Origin: Pseudomonas sp. FP2335
GTDB lineage: Bacteria > Pseudomonadota > Gammaproteobacteria > Pseudomonadales > Pseudomonadaceae
DNA: 64,000 nucleotides
Direction of reading: 5' to 3'
NCBI RefSeq assembly: GCF_030687535.1
Contig: NZ_CP117437.1
Coordinates: 434,001 to 498,000, forward strand
The translations under genes and the position numbers were made by a program. This document shows, piece by piece, positions 27,913 through 36,665 of this stretch (position 1 is the first letter of the stretch; every line of letters begins with the position of its first letter). The notes below the pieces were generated by a model. It searched no databases, was not told the DNA's origin, and saw only the letters and a program-made list of their open reading frames with translations.

Positions 27913-28530
27913 CTAGGGGGCATCTACATACTGTAGTGCCAATCTTTCGGTCGCCTGTCGCGCCGGTGGTAACAGATGCGGTGCGACCAGCATCATGATC
28001 TGGTAGACAACCACTTGTACTTCGCCTTCTCGGTCGAGAATCCGTTGGTAATCCAGGGAAAACAACAGGGTCATGGTGATCTGCTCCACCAGTTGGCCCA
28101 GTGCCTGGGTGCCACTGACCAACTGCCCGCCGGCTTTCAACCGGGCCAGCAAAGAGGCGAGGGTGCGCTTGAGCGCCGTCAACAGGTTGCGAATGCCCTT
28201 GGCCAGCTTTGGCAGGCGCCCGGCCAGGTTTGACAGGTCCTGGAACAGAAACCGGTAATGAGCCATGCGCTCGACGATCAGGTGCAGGAACAGCCAGTAG
28301 TCCTGGGGCTCCAGCTGCGCATCCGCCGGCGGGTCGAGCAACGGCGCCAGCTCATTCTGGAATCGTTCGAACAGCCCGAGCACCAGCGGCTCCTTGCCAT
28401 GGAAGTGGTAGTAGAGGTTGCCGGGGCTGATCCCCATTTCATTGGCCACCTCCATGGTCGATACGTTCGGTTCGCCCTTCTGGTTGAACAGGTGCAGGGC
28501 GCATTCAAGGATACGGTCGCGGGTCTTCAT
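27913..28530 (-). CDS. phaD: TetR-family transcriptional regulator PhaD
   Basis: TetR-like regulator of the mcl-PHA genes, 205 residues. The N-terminal DNA-binding helix-turn-helix is MKTRDRILECALHLFNQKG to ISPGNLYYHFHGKE (residues 1-45); the rest is the helical ligand domain. In P. putida PhaD activates phaC1 and phaI promoters in response to a CoA intermediate. It lies 28 bases after phaC2 on the minus strand. In the usual order phaF follows phaD directly; here they are 8.4 kb apart. Confidence 0.94.
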   Translation of the reverse strand: MKTRDRILECALHLFNQKGEPNVSTMEVANEMGISPGNLYYHFHGKEPLVLGLFERFQNELAPLLDPPADAQLEPQDYWLFLHLIVERMAHYRFLFQDLSNLAGRLPKLAKGIRNLLTALKRTLASLLARLKAGGQLVSGTQALGQLVEQITMTLLFSLDYQRILDREGEVQVVVYQIMMLVAPHLLPPARQATERLALQYVDAP

Positions 28531-28557
28531 CCAGTCTTCTTAATCTGATCGTTGGGC

Positions 28558-30240
28558 TCAGCGCACCCGCACATAAGTGCCAGGTGCCGCCTCCATCGGT
28601 GGGTAATTCTGGTTGCCCAGGGCGGTCAGGGTTTCGCGTTGCACGCCGGAGCGCTGTTGGACCCACTCCAGCCATCGCGGCCACCAGCTGCCGTCGACAT
28701 GGTTGGCGTCGTAGTACCAGGCGCGTGGGTCGCTGCTCAGCTTGGGGTTTTCGACGTAGTTGGCCTTGGGGTTGCCCGGTGGGTTGAGGATGCTCTGGAT
28801 ATGCCCGCTGTTGGACAGCACGAAGCGCCGCTCGCCGCCCAACAGCTGGGTGGAGCGATACACCGCATCCCACGGCGTGATGTGGTCGTTGATCCCGGCC
28901 ACGCTGAAGCTGTCCACCGTGACCTTCTGCAAATCGATCGGCGTGCCGCACACCTCAAGGCCACCGGAATGGCTCAGCGGGTTGTGCTTGAAAAAGTCCA
29001 GCAAGTCGCCATGCAGCGCGGCGGGCAGGCGCGTGTTGTCGTTGTTCCAGTACAGGATGTCGAAGGCCGGCGGTTCCTTGCCCAGCAGGTAGTTGTTGAT
29101 CCAGTAATTCCAGATCAGGTCGTTGGGACGCATCCAGGCAAACACCTTGGCCATGTCGCGGCCATCCAGCACGCCTTGCTGGTAGGAGCGGCGCTTGGCC
29201 GCTTCCAGGGTCTGCTCGTCGACAAACAAGGTCGCGGGGCTGTCGATCTGGCTGTCGAGCAGGCTCACCAGGTAGCTGGCGCTGGAGACGCGCCGCAGCT
29301 GGCGCTTGGCTTGCAGGTGGCCTTGCAGCGCGGCGATGGTCAGGCCGCCGGCGCAGGCGCCCATCAGGTTGACCTCGCGGGCGCCGGTGATCGCGCGGCA
29401 TACGTTGAGCGCTTCTTCCAGCGCGGCGACGTAGGTGGACAGGCCCCATTCGCGATGCCGCACATCCGGGTTGCGCCAGCTGACCATAAACGTCTGCAGG
29501 CTGTTTTTCAGGGCGTACTGCACAAAGCTGTTGGCCGGGCTCAGGTCGAAGATGTAGTACTTGTTGATTTGCGGCGGCACGATCAGCAGCGGCTTGGCGT
29601 ACTGCTTTTCGCTCATGGGCTTGTACTGGATCAGCTCCAGCAGCTCGTTGCGAAACACCACCGCGCCGGGGGTGGTGGCCACTGTCTTGCCGACCTCGAA
29701 CGCTTGCTTGCTGACCTGGCGCGGCAGGCCGTTGTTGTGCAGCAGGTCTTCGAACAGGTTGGTCACGCCGCGCACCACGCTGTTGCCACCGGAGTTGAGC
29801 AGCTCCTTGATGGCCAGCGGGTTGAGCAGGGTGTTGGAGGGGGAGACCGCATCGTTGAGCAGGGAAAAGACGAAGTGCGCGCGGGCGCGGTCATCGGCGC
29901 TCAGGGAGAGGTCGTCGATCCAGTGACGGGTCTGTTTCTGCCAGCTCAAGTAGGCCTGCAGACTGCGGCGGTAGAAGGGGTTGAGTTTCCAGGTGGGATC
30001 GCTGAAGCGGCTGTCTTTGGGGTTGGGCTCATGCATGGTTTCGCCCAGCAAAACGCGGCCCAGTTGCCCGCTCAACGCCCAGGCATGCCGGGCGGTGTGC
30101 ACCGGGTTGCGCAAACCGTGGGCGGCCACGCTGCGCAGGGTCGAGAGCAAGTCCCGCCCCCTGAGGCCGGTGATCGCATTTTGCGCATTGATAAACGCGG
30201 CCGGGGTGGGCGCCGGGTCTGTCACGGGTCTTTCTCGCAT
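28558..30240 (-). CDS. phaC2: Class II PHA synthase 2
   Basis: Polymerises (R)-3-hydroxyacyl-CoA (C6-C14) into medium-chain-length PHA at the granule surface. It has 560 residues from MRERPVTDP (the TTG-led extension to 30282 is rejected). The alpha/beta-hydrolase lipase-like box is GACAGG with catalytic Cys296; WNYWINNYLLG and FVLSNSGHIQSILNPPGNP follow, the latter with the catalytic His. It differs from PhaC1 mainly at the N-terminus. It lies between phaZ and phaD on one strand. Confidence 0.97.
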   Translation of the reverse strand: MRERPVTDPAPTPAAFINAQNAITGLRGRDLLSTLRSVAAHGLRNPVHTARHAWALSGQLGRVLLGETMHEPNPKDSRFSDPTWKLNPFYRRSLQAYLSWQKQTRHWIDDLSLSADDRARAHFVFSLLNDAVSPSNTLLNPLAIKELLNSGGNSVVRGVTNLFEDLLHNNGLPRQVSKQAFEVGKTVATTPGAVVFRNELLELIQYKPMSEKQYAKPLLIVPPQINKYYIFDLSPANSFVQYALKNSLQTFMVSWRNPDVRHREWGLSTYVAALEEALNVCRAITGAREVNLMGACAGGLTIAALQGHLQAKRQLRRVSSASYLVSLLDSQIDSPATLFVDEQTLEAAKRRSYQQGVLDGRDMAKVFAWMRPNDLIWNYWINNYLLGKEPPAFDILYWNNDNTRLPAALHGDLLDFFKHNPLSHSGGLEVCGTPIDLQKVTVDSFSVAGINDHITPWDAVYRSTQLLGGERRFVLSNSGHIQSILNPPGNPKANYVENPKLSSDPRAWYYDANHVDGSWWPRWLEWVQQRSGVQRETLTALGNQNYPPMEAAPGTYVRVR

Positions 30241-30328
30241 GAGCCAACACTCCTTCGTCAAGCCATCAAACGGGCACGCCAATTCAGAACCTTAGTCGGT
30301 TCCTGGCAAGTTGCGCGGCGGTGTGTCC

Positions 30329-31174
30329 TTACACCGCCGGGCGTGGATGAATCACCGCACGCATGCGCTCCTCTTCAAGAAACTTCATGATGATCGGCGC
30401 CACGGCTTCGGCCCGGGTGATCAGGAACAGGTGGCCGTCATCGATGATGTGCAGCTGTGCGTTGGGAATGCGCCAGGCGAGCATGCGCATGTTGATCAGC
30501 GGGATCAGCGGGTCGTCGTCCCCCGCCAACACCAGGGTCGGCTGGCGGATCTTGTGCAGCCAGTGGATGCTGGTCCAGCCCAGCCCGGCGAACAATTGCC
30601 AGTAGTAACCGAGCTTGCCGGCCGAGCGCACTTTGCTCGCATGTTCGGCGGCGAGTTTTGAATCGCGGCGGAACGAGCCGCCATAAATCATCGGCGCAAT
30701 GCGCACCACGTGGGACGGCTGGATATACCGGCGCGGGCTGGCCATCAGCCATAACACCTTCGGTTTGCCCGGCACCATCACCGCGCCTGCCGCCGTGGCC
30801 GCCAGGATCAGCTTCTTGCAGCGCTCCGGGTAGTCGTAGGCAAATTGCTGTGCCAGCGCGCCGCCCCAGGACACGCCCACCACGCTGACTTGGCCGTAGT
30901 CGAGGTAATCGAGCATGCGCGCGGTGAGCTTGGCCAGGCCGGGAAACCGGTACGGTCGCTTGGGCGTCGACGAACCGCCCACTCCTGGCACATCGAAGGC
31001 GATCACTTCGAGGTCTGGGTCCAGGGCCTGGACGAACGGAAACACCAACTCAAGGTTGGCACCGATGCCATTGAAGATCAGCAGCGGCGTCAAGTGAGGC
31101 TTGCCCGGGCGCACCGCCGTGCGGATGGTCTGGCCATCCAGGTCGATGGTACGGAAGATGAACGGTTGCGGCAT
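30329..31174 (-). CDS. phaZ: Intracellular PHA depolymerase
   Basis: Granule-bound alpha/beta hydrolase that releases hydroxyalkanoate monomers from mcl-PHA. It has 281 residues from MPQPFIFRT. The nucleophile elbow GVSWGG places Ser at position 102, agreeing with the known P. putida numbering and so supporting the ATG at 31174 over the TTG at 31180. Acid and base are likely in LAGDDDPLIP and DDGHLFL. It lies between phaC1 and phaC2, the conserved phaC1-Z-C2-D order. Confidence 0.97.
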   Translation of the reverse strand: MPQPFIFRTIDLDGQTIRTAVRPGKPHLTPLLIFNGIGANLELVFPFVQALDPDLEVIAFDVPGVGGSSTPKRPYRFPGLAKLTARMLDYLDYGQVSVVGVSWGGALAQQFAYDYPERCKKLILAATAAGAVMVPGKPKVLWLMASPRRYIQPSHVVRIAPMIYGGSFRRDSKLAAEHASKVRSAGKLGYYWQLFAGLGWTSIHWLHKIRQPTLVLAGDDDPLIPLINMRMLAWRIPNAQLHIIDDGHLFLITRAEAVAPIIMKFLEEERMRAVIHPRPAV

Positions 31175-31214
31175 GCTCAAGCCCTGTGAAGTGTTACTGC
31201 CGGAATGCAGTCTG

Positions 31215-31317
31215 AATGTGGGAGCGGGCTTGCTCGCGAATGCGGTGCATCAGTATCAGATGTGCTGACTGACACACCGCATTCGCGAGCAAGCCCGCTC
31301 CCACATTTGGATCTCAT
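31215..31317. repeat. REPIN-type palindrome between phaC1 and phaZ
   Basis: Arms of 33-plus bases: AATGTGGGAGCGGGCTTGCT... (31215-31247) and its complement ending GCTCCCACATT (31275-31317), GTGGGAG ends outside. It lies inside the pha operon and could lower read-through from phaC1 or stabilise its 3' end. Confidence 0.88.
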
Positions 31318-31323
31318 TTCAAT

Positions 31324-33003
31324 CTAGCGTTCGTGTACGTAGGTGCCCGGCGCCGCTTCCGCCGCGACGTAGGTTTTATTGCCTAATGTTGTCGGCGCCT
31401 TCTTCAGCTTCCCCGCCCGCTCCGCCTGCCAAACCTGCCAATGCAGCCACCAGGAGTCGGTGTGCTTGGTGGCATTTTCCTGCCAGTCCAGCGGCGTTGC
31501 CGTCAGGCTGTCGCTGGTCTGGTAGCGCGCCTTGGGGTTGCCCGGCGGGTTGAGGATGCTCTGGATATGCCCGCTGCTGGACAGTACGAACTCGACCTTG
31601 CCGCCAAACAGTTGCGCCGACTTGTAGCAGGACTGCCAGGGTGTGATGTGGTCGTTGGTGCCGGCCAGTGAGTAGATGTCTGCGGTGACCTGCTTGAGGT
31701 CGATGGGCGTGCCGCACACTTCCAGGGCATTGGCGCGTACCAGTGGGTTGTTTTTGAACAGTTCGATCAGGTCGCCGTGGAACGCGGCCGGCAAGCGCGT
31801 GGTGTCGTTGTTCCAGAACAGGATGTCGAACACCGGCGGCTCGTTGCCCAGCAGGTAGTTGTTGACCCAGTAGTTCCAGATCAAGTCGTTGGGGCGCATC
31901 CAGGCGAACACCTTGGCCATGTCGCGGCCCTCAAGCACCCCGGATTGGTAGGAGTGGCGCTTGGCCGCTTCCAGGGTTTGCTCGTCGACAAACAGCGCCA
32001 CCTGGGTGTCCAGGGTGGTGTCGAGCACGCTGACCAGCAGGGTCAGGGCGTTGACCTTCTTTTCGCCCAGCGCGGCGTAGTGGCCGAGCAAGGCGGTGCA
32101 GGTAATGCCGCCGGAGCAGGCGCCGAGCATGTTGATGTCTTTGCTGCCGGTGATCGCGGTGACGACGTCCACCGCTTCCTTGAGCGCCTCGATATAGGTC
32201 GACAGGCCCCATTCACGCTGGGCCTTGGTCGGGTTGCGCCAGCTGACGATAAAGGTCTGCTGACCATTGCGCAGGCAGAAGCGCGCCAGGCTCTTATCCG
32301 GGCTCAGGTCGAATACGTAGAATTTGTTGATCTGCGGCGGCACCACCAACAGCGGGCGCTCGTGCACCTGTTCGGTGATCGGCTTGTACTGGATCAGCTC
32401 CAGCACGTCGTTGCGAAACACCACGGCGCCTTCGCTGGTGCCCAGGGTCTTGCCCACTTCAAAGGCGCCCATGTTGACCTGGCTCGGCATGCCGCCGTTG
32501 TGCACCATGTCCTTGGCCAGGTGGGACAAACCGTCGAGCAGGCTCTTGCCGCCGGTTTCAAAGAAACGTTTGACCGCCGCCGGGTTGGCCGCACTGTTGG
32601 TGGGGGCCATGGCTTCGGTCATCAGGTTGATCACGAAGTGGCCGCGGCTGATGTCCTGGGGGGACAGGTTGCTGTCGCCGATCCAGTCGTGCAGTTCCTT
32701 GCGCCATGCCAGGTAGGTTTGCAGGTAGCGCTTGTAGAGCGGGTTCTGGCTCCAGGCCGGGTCATGGAAGCGACGGTCATCGCTTTCCGGCACCAGTTGG
32801 GACTTGCCGAACATCACGTTCTTGAGTTCGACGCCAAAGTGCGCGACATGCTTGACGCTGTGCAACGGTTGCTTGATGGCTTGGGTCAGCACCATCTTCG
32901 CCGAGGCGAGTAAGTCCTTTTTCCGTAACGCGATGATCGGGTTCAGCCCCAGGGTGTTTTCCGAGGCCTGGCGTTTCAAGTCATCGTTGTTCTTGTTACT
33001 CAT
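31324..33003 (-). CDS. phaC1: Class II PHA synthase 1
   Basis: Main mcl-PHA polymerase, 559 residues. The lipase-like box GACSGG carries the catalytic Cys296; the catalytic Asp lies in GTNDHITPW and the His in SSSGHIQSILNPPGNP. The family motif FAWMRPNDLIWNYWVNNYLLG is intact. It is the first gene of phaC1-Z-C2-D. A -24/-12 promoter-like site lies about 120 bases upstream, and the 250-base leader holds nothing else I recognise. Confidence 0.97.
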   Translation of the reverse strand: MSNKNNDDLKRQASENTLGLNPIIALRKKDLLASAKMVLTQAIKQPLHSVKHVAHFGVELKNVMFGKSQLVPESDDRRFHDPAWSQNPLYKRYLQTYLAWRKELHDWIGDSNLSPQDISRGHFVINLMTEAMAPTNSAANPAAVKRFFETGGKSLLDGLSHLAKDMVHNGGMPSQVNMGAFEVGKTLGTSEGAVVFRNDVLELIQYKPITEQVHERPLLVVPPQINKFYVFDLSPDKSLARFCLRNGQQTFIVSWRNPTKAQREWGLSTYIEALKEAVDVVTAITGSKDINMLGACSGGITCTALLGHYAALGEKKVNALTLLVSVLDTTLDTQVALFVDEQTLEAAKRHSYQSGVLEGRDMAKVFAWMRPNDLIWNYWVNNYLLGNEPPVFDILFWNNDTTRLPAAFHGDLIELFKNNPLVRANALEVCGTPIDLKQVTADIYSLAGTNDHITPWQSCYKSAQLFGGKVEFVLSSSGHIQSILNPPGNPKARYQTSDSLTATPLDWQENATKHTDSWWLHWQVWQAERAGKLKKAPTTLGNKTYVAAEAAPGTYVHER

Positions 33004-33121
33004 CTACGACGCTCCATTGTCCGAAAGACGAGTACCGGCTACCGCTCTGTGCACCAAGTTTCGATACACGACACAAGCCAGGTACTGCGACTCGGGTGAC
33101 CGTTGATACCGCATCGTCAAA

Positions 33122-33137
33122 TGCAGGGAACTTGCCA
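33122..33137 (-). promoter_or_regulatory. Sigma-54 (-24/-12) promoter candidate of phaC1
   Basis: On the minus strand TGGCAAGTTCCCTGCA: GG and GC are 10 bases apart as RpoN requires, against the consensus TGGCACG-N4-TTGC. It lies 119 bases before the phaC1 ATG. RpoN-type sites have been proposed at this place in other pseudomonads. Confidence 0.55.
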
Positions 33138-33254
33138 GTTCCATTGGTTACCCGAGTTTAATTTTTTTCGCAAGCGGGCCATTCGTTGGCCACGCGACAG
33201 GGCATTCAAGCAGATGAAATTAGAAAATGCCCTCTAAAGAGCAAGACGCCTGGA

Positions 33255-33632
33255 CTAGAGCATCAGCCGCACGACCGATTGGCTCGGGTCGCGGGTTTTG
33301 CCAGCGGCTTTGAGTTCGGCCAGATAATCGGCCCACAGCGCATCCTGGCGCACGGCCAGCTGGTAGAGATAGTCCCAGGTGAACAGTCCGCTGTCATGGC
33401 CGTCGTCGAAGGTCAATTTCAGTGCGTACTGGCCGGCCGGTTCGATCTTGATCAACTTCACGTTGAGCTTGCCGAATTGCAGGATGGGTTTGCCGTGGCC
33501 CTGGACCTCGGCCGAAGGCGAGTGGGTGCGCAGCAGCTCGGCGGGGAGTTGGTAGACCTCATCGGGCCCGTAGGTGAGGCCGAGGGTGTTGGAGGTTTTG
33601 TGCAGGTTTACAGCGGTGGGGAATTTGGACAT
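33255..33632 (-). CDS. DUF971 protein (gamma-butyrobetaine hydroxylase-like N-terminal domain)
   Basis: Small protein of 125 residues made of the DUF971 domain alone. Seen are LHKTSNTLGLTYGPDEVYQLP (in the first 40 residues) and ALKLTFDDGHDSGLFTWDYLY, the family hallmark. The domain binds metal in some proteins and is linked to iron-sulfur metabolism in others; the role here is not known. It is usually found next to hslU in pseudomonads, as here (168 bases away with a repeat between). Confidence 0.88.
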   Translation of the reverse strand: MSKFPTAVNLHKTSNTLGLTYGPDEVYQLPAELLRTHSPSAEVQGHGKPILQFGKLNVKLIKIEPAGQYALKLTFDDGHDSGLFTWDYLYQLAVRQDALWADYLAELKAAGKTRDPSQSVVRLML

Positions 33633-33663
33633 GGCGATAATCCTGAAGAAACCGGCTCAAACA

Positions 33664-33783
33664 TGTGGGAGCTGGCTTATGTGGGAGCTGGCTTGCCTGC
33701 GATGGCATCACCTCGGTATCACTGATACACCGAGGTGCCTGCATCGCGGGCAAGCCCAGCTCCCACACAAGCCAGCTCCCACA
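33664..33783. repeat. REPIN-like palindrome, GTGGGAGCTGGCTTG variant
   Basis: Nested inverted repeat: the left side has two tandem TGTGGGAGCTGGCTT units (33664 and 33679), the right side two tandem complements ending GCCAGCTCCCACA, with a central CACCTCGG/CCGAGGTG stem. The doubled ends suggest a local duplication of one half on both sides or gene conversion between the arms. Confidence 0.8.
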
Positions 33784-33800
33784 ATTAAAGCAAAGCGGCC

Positions 33801-35138
33801 TTACAGGATATAACGAGACAAGTCTTCGTTCTGCGCCAATTCGCCCAAGTGGCTGTTGACGTAATCAGCGTCGATCTTGATCACTTCGCCATTCTGCGCC
33901 CCAGCCAGATCGCCGGCACTGAAGGACACTTCCTCGAGCAAACGCTCCAGCAAGGTGTGCAGGCGACGGGCACCGATGTTCTCGGTCTTCTCGTTGACCT
34001 GCCAGGCAATCTCCGCCAGGCGCTTGATGCCGTCTGGCTGAAACTCGATGCCCAGGCCTTCGGTTTTCAGCAACTCGCGGTACTGCTCGGTCAGCGACGC
34101 ATGGGGCTCGCTGAGGATGCGCTCGAAGTCGCCCGGGGTCAGCGCCTTGAGCTCCACGCGAATCGGCAGGCGGCCTTGCAGCTCCGGCACCAGGTCGCTT
34201 GGCTTGCTCAGGTGGAACGCACCGGAGGCGATAAACAGGATGTGGTCGGTCTTGACCATGCCCAGCTTGGTGTTCACGGTGCAGCCTTCGATCAGCGGCA
34301 GCAGGTCGCGCTGCACGCCTTCACGGGATACATCGACGCCACCGGAGTTGCCGCGCTTGGCCACCTTGTCGATCTCATCGATAAACACGATGCCGTGCTG
34401 CTCGACCGCTTCCAGGGCCTTGGCCTTGAGTTCTTCTTCGTTCACCAGGCGCCCGGCTTCTTCGTCGCGCACCAGTTTCAGCGCTTCCTTCACCTTGAGC
34501 TTGCGGCTTTTCTTCTTGCCCTTGCCCATGTTGGCGAACAGGTTCTGCAACTGGCTGGTCATTTCTTCCATGCCAGGCGGGGCGGAGATGTCGACGCCGG
34601 ACACTTCGGCGACTTCGATCTCGATTTCCTTGTCGTCCAACTGGCCTTCACGCAGGCGCTTGCGGAACAGCTGGCGGGTGTTGGAATCCGAGGCCGGTGC
34701 GGCGTCTTCGTTGAACCCCATGCGTGCCGGCGGCAGCAGGGCGTCGAGGATGCGCTCTTCGGCTGCGTCTTCGGCGCGGTGGCTGACCTTGGTCATTTCC
34801 TGTTCGCGCAGCAGCTTCAGGGCGGCGTCGGCCAGGTCACGGATGATCGACTCGACATCGCGGCCCACGTAGCCCACTTCGGTGAACTTGGTGGCTTCGA
34901 CCTTGATGAACGGTGCGTTGGCCAGTTTGGCCAGGCGGCGGGCGATCTCGGTTTTACCGACGCCGGTCGGGCCGATCATCAGGATGTTCTTCGGCGTTAC
35001 TTCAACGCGCAGTTCTTCGGGCAGTTGCATCCGGCGCCAGCGGTTACGCAGTGCGATGGCAACGGCGCGCTTGGCATCGTCCTGGCCGATGATATGGCGG
35101 TTGAGTTCGTGGACGATTTCGCGGGGAGTCATGGACAT
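33801..35138 (-). CDS. hslU: ATP-dependent protease ATPase subunit HslU
   Basis: AAA+ unfoldase that feeds substrates to HslV. It has 445 residues from [13 protein letters not shown]; the upstream MRPPNI extension is rejected. Walker [10 protein letters not shown] and Walker [10 protein letters not shown] are intact; the I-domain, rich in charged residues, lies between about 110 and 240; the C-terminus ends LSRYIL, which inserts into HslV. It follows hslV by 37 bases, one heat-shock operon. Confidence 0.97.
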   Translation of the reverse strand: MSMTPREIVHELNRHIIGQDDAKRAVAIALRNRWRRMQLPEELRVEVTPKNILMIGPTGVGKTEIARRLAKLANAPFIKVEATKFTEVGYVGRDVESIIRDLADAALKLLREQEMTKVSHRAEDAAEERILDALLPPARMGFNEDAAPASDSNTRQLFRKRLREGQLDDKEIEIEVAEVSGVDISAPPGMEEMTSQLQNLFANMGKGKKKSRKLKVKEALKLVRDEEAGRLVNEEELKAKALEAVEQHGIVFIDEIDKVAKRGNSGGVDVSREGVQRDLLPLIEGCTVNTKLGMVKTDHILFIASGAFHLSKPSDLVPELQGRLPIRVELKALTPGDFERILSEPHASLTEQYRELLKTEGLGIEFQPDGIKRLAEIAWQVNEKTENIGARRLHTLLERLLEEVSFSAGDLAGAQNGEVIKIDADYVNSHLGELAQNEDLSRYIL

Positions 35139-35175
35139 AATGTTTGGCGGCCTCAAGCCGGAATAAGCCTACGGC

Positions 35176-35706
35176 TTACTCGGCGAGGTCCTGCTCCTCA
35201 ATGGTCTGGTTGTGGTTGGTGAATACGCAGATGTCGCCGGCGATGCCCAGGGCGGTCTCGACGATTTCACGGGCCGACAGGTCGGTTTTCTTCAACAGTG
35301 CGCTGGCGGCCGCCTGGGCGTAGCCACCGCCGGAACCCATGGCGATCAGGCCATGCTCGGGCTCAACTACATCGCCGTTGCCGGTGATGATCAAGGACGC
35401 GTCTTTGTTGGCCACGGCCAGCATGGCTTCAAGGCGGCTGAGGGAACGGTCGGTGCGCCATTCTTTGGCGAGTTCAACTGCGGCGCGCACGAGGTGGCCT
35501 TGGTGTTTTTCCAGCTGGCCTTCGAAACGCTCGAACAGGGTGAAGGCGTCGGCGGTAGCGCCGGCAAAGCCCGCGAGAACCTGGCCGTGGTACAGGCGAC
35601 GCACTTTCTTGGCGTTGCCTTTCATCACGGTGTTGCCAAGGGAAACCTGGCCGTCGCCGCCCATGACGACTTTGCCGTGGCGACGTACTGAAACGATGGT
35701 GGTCAA
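35176..35706 (-). CDS. hslV: ATP-dependent protease subunit HslV
   Basis: Proteasome-like Thr protease of the HslUV complex. I take TTG 35706 as the start: GGAGA lies 9 bases upstream, the product is then 176 residues (equal to E. coli), and Thr2 becomes the catalytic N-terminus after Met removal ([19 protein letters not shown]). A GTG at 35721 would add five residues and bury the nucleophile. Other motifs are [16 protein letters not shown] and ITGNGDV. First gene of hslVU, behind a sigma-32-type promoter. Confidence 0.96.
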   Translation of the reverse strand: MTTIVSVRRHGKVVMGGDGQVSLGNTVMKGNAKKVRRLYHGQVLAGFAGATADAFTLFERFEGQLEKHQGHLVRAAVELAKEWRTDRSLSRLEAMLAVANKDASLIITGNGDVVEPEHGLIAMGSGGGYAQAAASALLKKTDLSAREIVETALGIAGDICVFTNHNQTIEEQDLAE

Positions 35707-35753
35707 GGGGAGAGTCTCCACACAGCGGGGCGAAAATGCCCTGGTGAAAACTG

Positions 35754-35782
35754 ATATGGGGATGGTGGGGGGGATTTCAACC
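35754..35782 (-). promoter_or_regulatory. Heat-shock (sigma-32) promoter of hslVU
   Basis: Minus strand GGTTGAAA (35782-35775), 13 bases, then CCCCATAT (35761-35754), against the RpoH consensus CTTGAAA-N13-15-CCCCATnT. It lies about 48 bases before the hslV start. hslVU is a known heat-shock operon. Confidence 0.8.
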
Positions 35783-35849
35783 GTGGGGGCGGTGTGCGGA
35801 CGAGTGGTGTGTATTGATCTGACACACTCTTGAGAACGCTATAGATCAA

Positions 35850-35942
35850 ATGTGGGAGCGGGCTTGCTCGCGAAAGCGGTGTGTCAGCCGCCGAAAATAT
35901 TGACTGATCTAGCGCATTCGCGAGCAAGCCCGCTCCCACATG
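35850..35942. repeat. REPIN-type palindrome upstream of hslV
   Basis: ATGTGGGAGCGGGCTTGCTC... at 35850 and the complement ending CCCGCTCCCACAT at 35942; imperfect centre. GTGGGAG ends outside, like the copies at 31215 and 58802. It lies between the hslV promoter and the 3' end of the SPOR gene. Confidence 0.85.
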
Positions 35943-35962
35943 GGCCTGCTGTGTTCTTGGGT

Positions 35963-36664
35963 TTAGCGGCTCTGGCGTTGTTGTAACAACAGGTTGCTGA
36001 ACCCAGCGCCAGCCAGTTGTTTCTGCGCCACGGTCAGCTGTTCACGGTTGCTGAACGGCCCCACCAGCACGCGATACCAGGTCGCATCCTTCACCGTGCC
36101 GGATTCCACGGTCACCGCCTGACCCAGCAGAATGATCTGCGCCCTCACGCGATCCGCATCCGCCTGCTTCGGGAACGAGCCCGCTTGCAGGAAGAACTTG
36201 GTCACCGGCGCCGCTTTGGTCTCGGCAACCGGCGGTGCTGGCGGCGGGGTGATCCCGGCCAGCGCGGCCTGGGCCCGTGCGGTGTCGATCTTTGCCGCTT
36301 CCGCAGGCGTGACCGGTGTGGTCGGCACTTGTGGGGTCGGCAGGGTTTTCTCCGGCACGGCGTCAGGTGGCACGATCACTTCGGACTCCGGCAACAGTGT
36401 GTAGAAGTCGTACTTCGGCTTCACTGGTGCTGTAGGACTTGGCGCGGTCTTGTTGGCTTCGGCCATTTTCGTGATCTTCTGCTGCTCCTGCTTGACCCGT
36501 TTGACGTCATCGCCCTTGCCCGGGTCCAGCTTCATCAGGAACACGATAAACGCGCCGACCGACAGGCCGATGGCCATCCACAGCCAGCCCGGGATCGGCT
36601 TCTTCGCCGGGGCCTGGTAGCGGCTGGCGCCGCGCTTGGGTGCAGGTTTTTTCTTGGCAGCCAA
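35963..36664 (-). CDS. SPOR-domain membrane protein
   Basis: Probable cell-division-associated protein, 233 residues: a basic cytoplasmic start (AAKKKPAPKRGASRYQ), one membrane helix (about 24-44, WLWMAIGLSVGAFIVFLM), a Pro/Ala-rich periplasmic linker, and a C-terminal SPOR domain (about 155-230, KFFLQAGSFPKQADADRVRA) that binds denuded septal peptidoglycan. The only sensible start is TTG 36664, two bases after the argS stop, with GGAG 10 bases upstream inside argS; the longer frame just reads argS antisense-free sequence out of frame. Confidence 0.9.
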   Translation of the reverse strand: MAAKKKPAPKRGASRYQAPAKKPIPGWLWMAIGLSVGAFIVFLMKLDPGKGDDVKRVKQEQQKITKMAEANKTAPSPTAPVKPKYDFYTLLPESEVIVPPDAVPEKTLPTPQVPTTPVTPAEAAKIDTARAQAALAGITPPPAPPVAETKAAPVTKFFLQAGSFPKQADADRVRAQIILLGQAVTVESGTVKDATWYRVLVGPFSNREQLTVAQKQLAGAGFSNLLLQQRQSR

Positions 36665-36665
36665 C

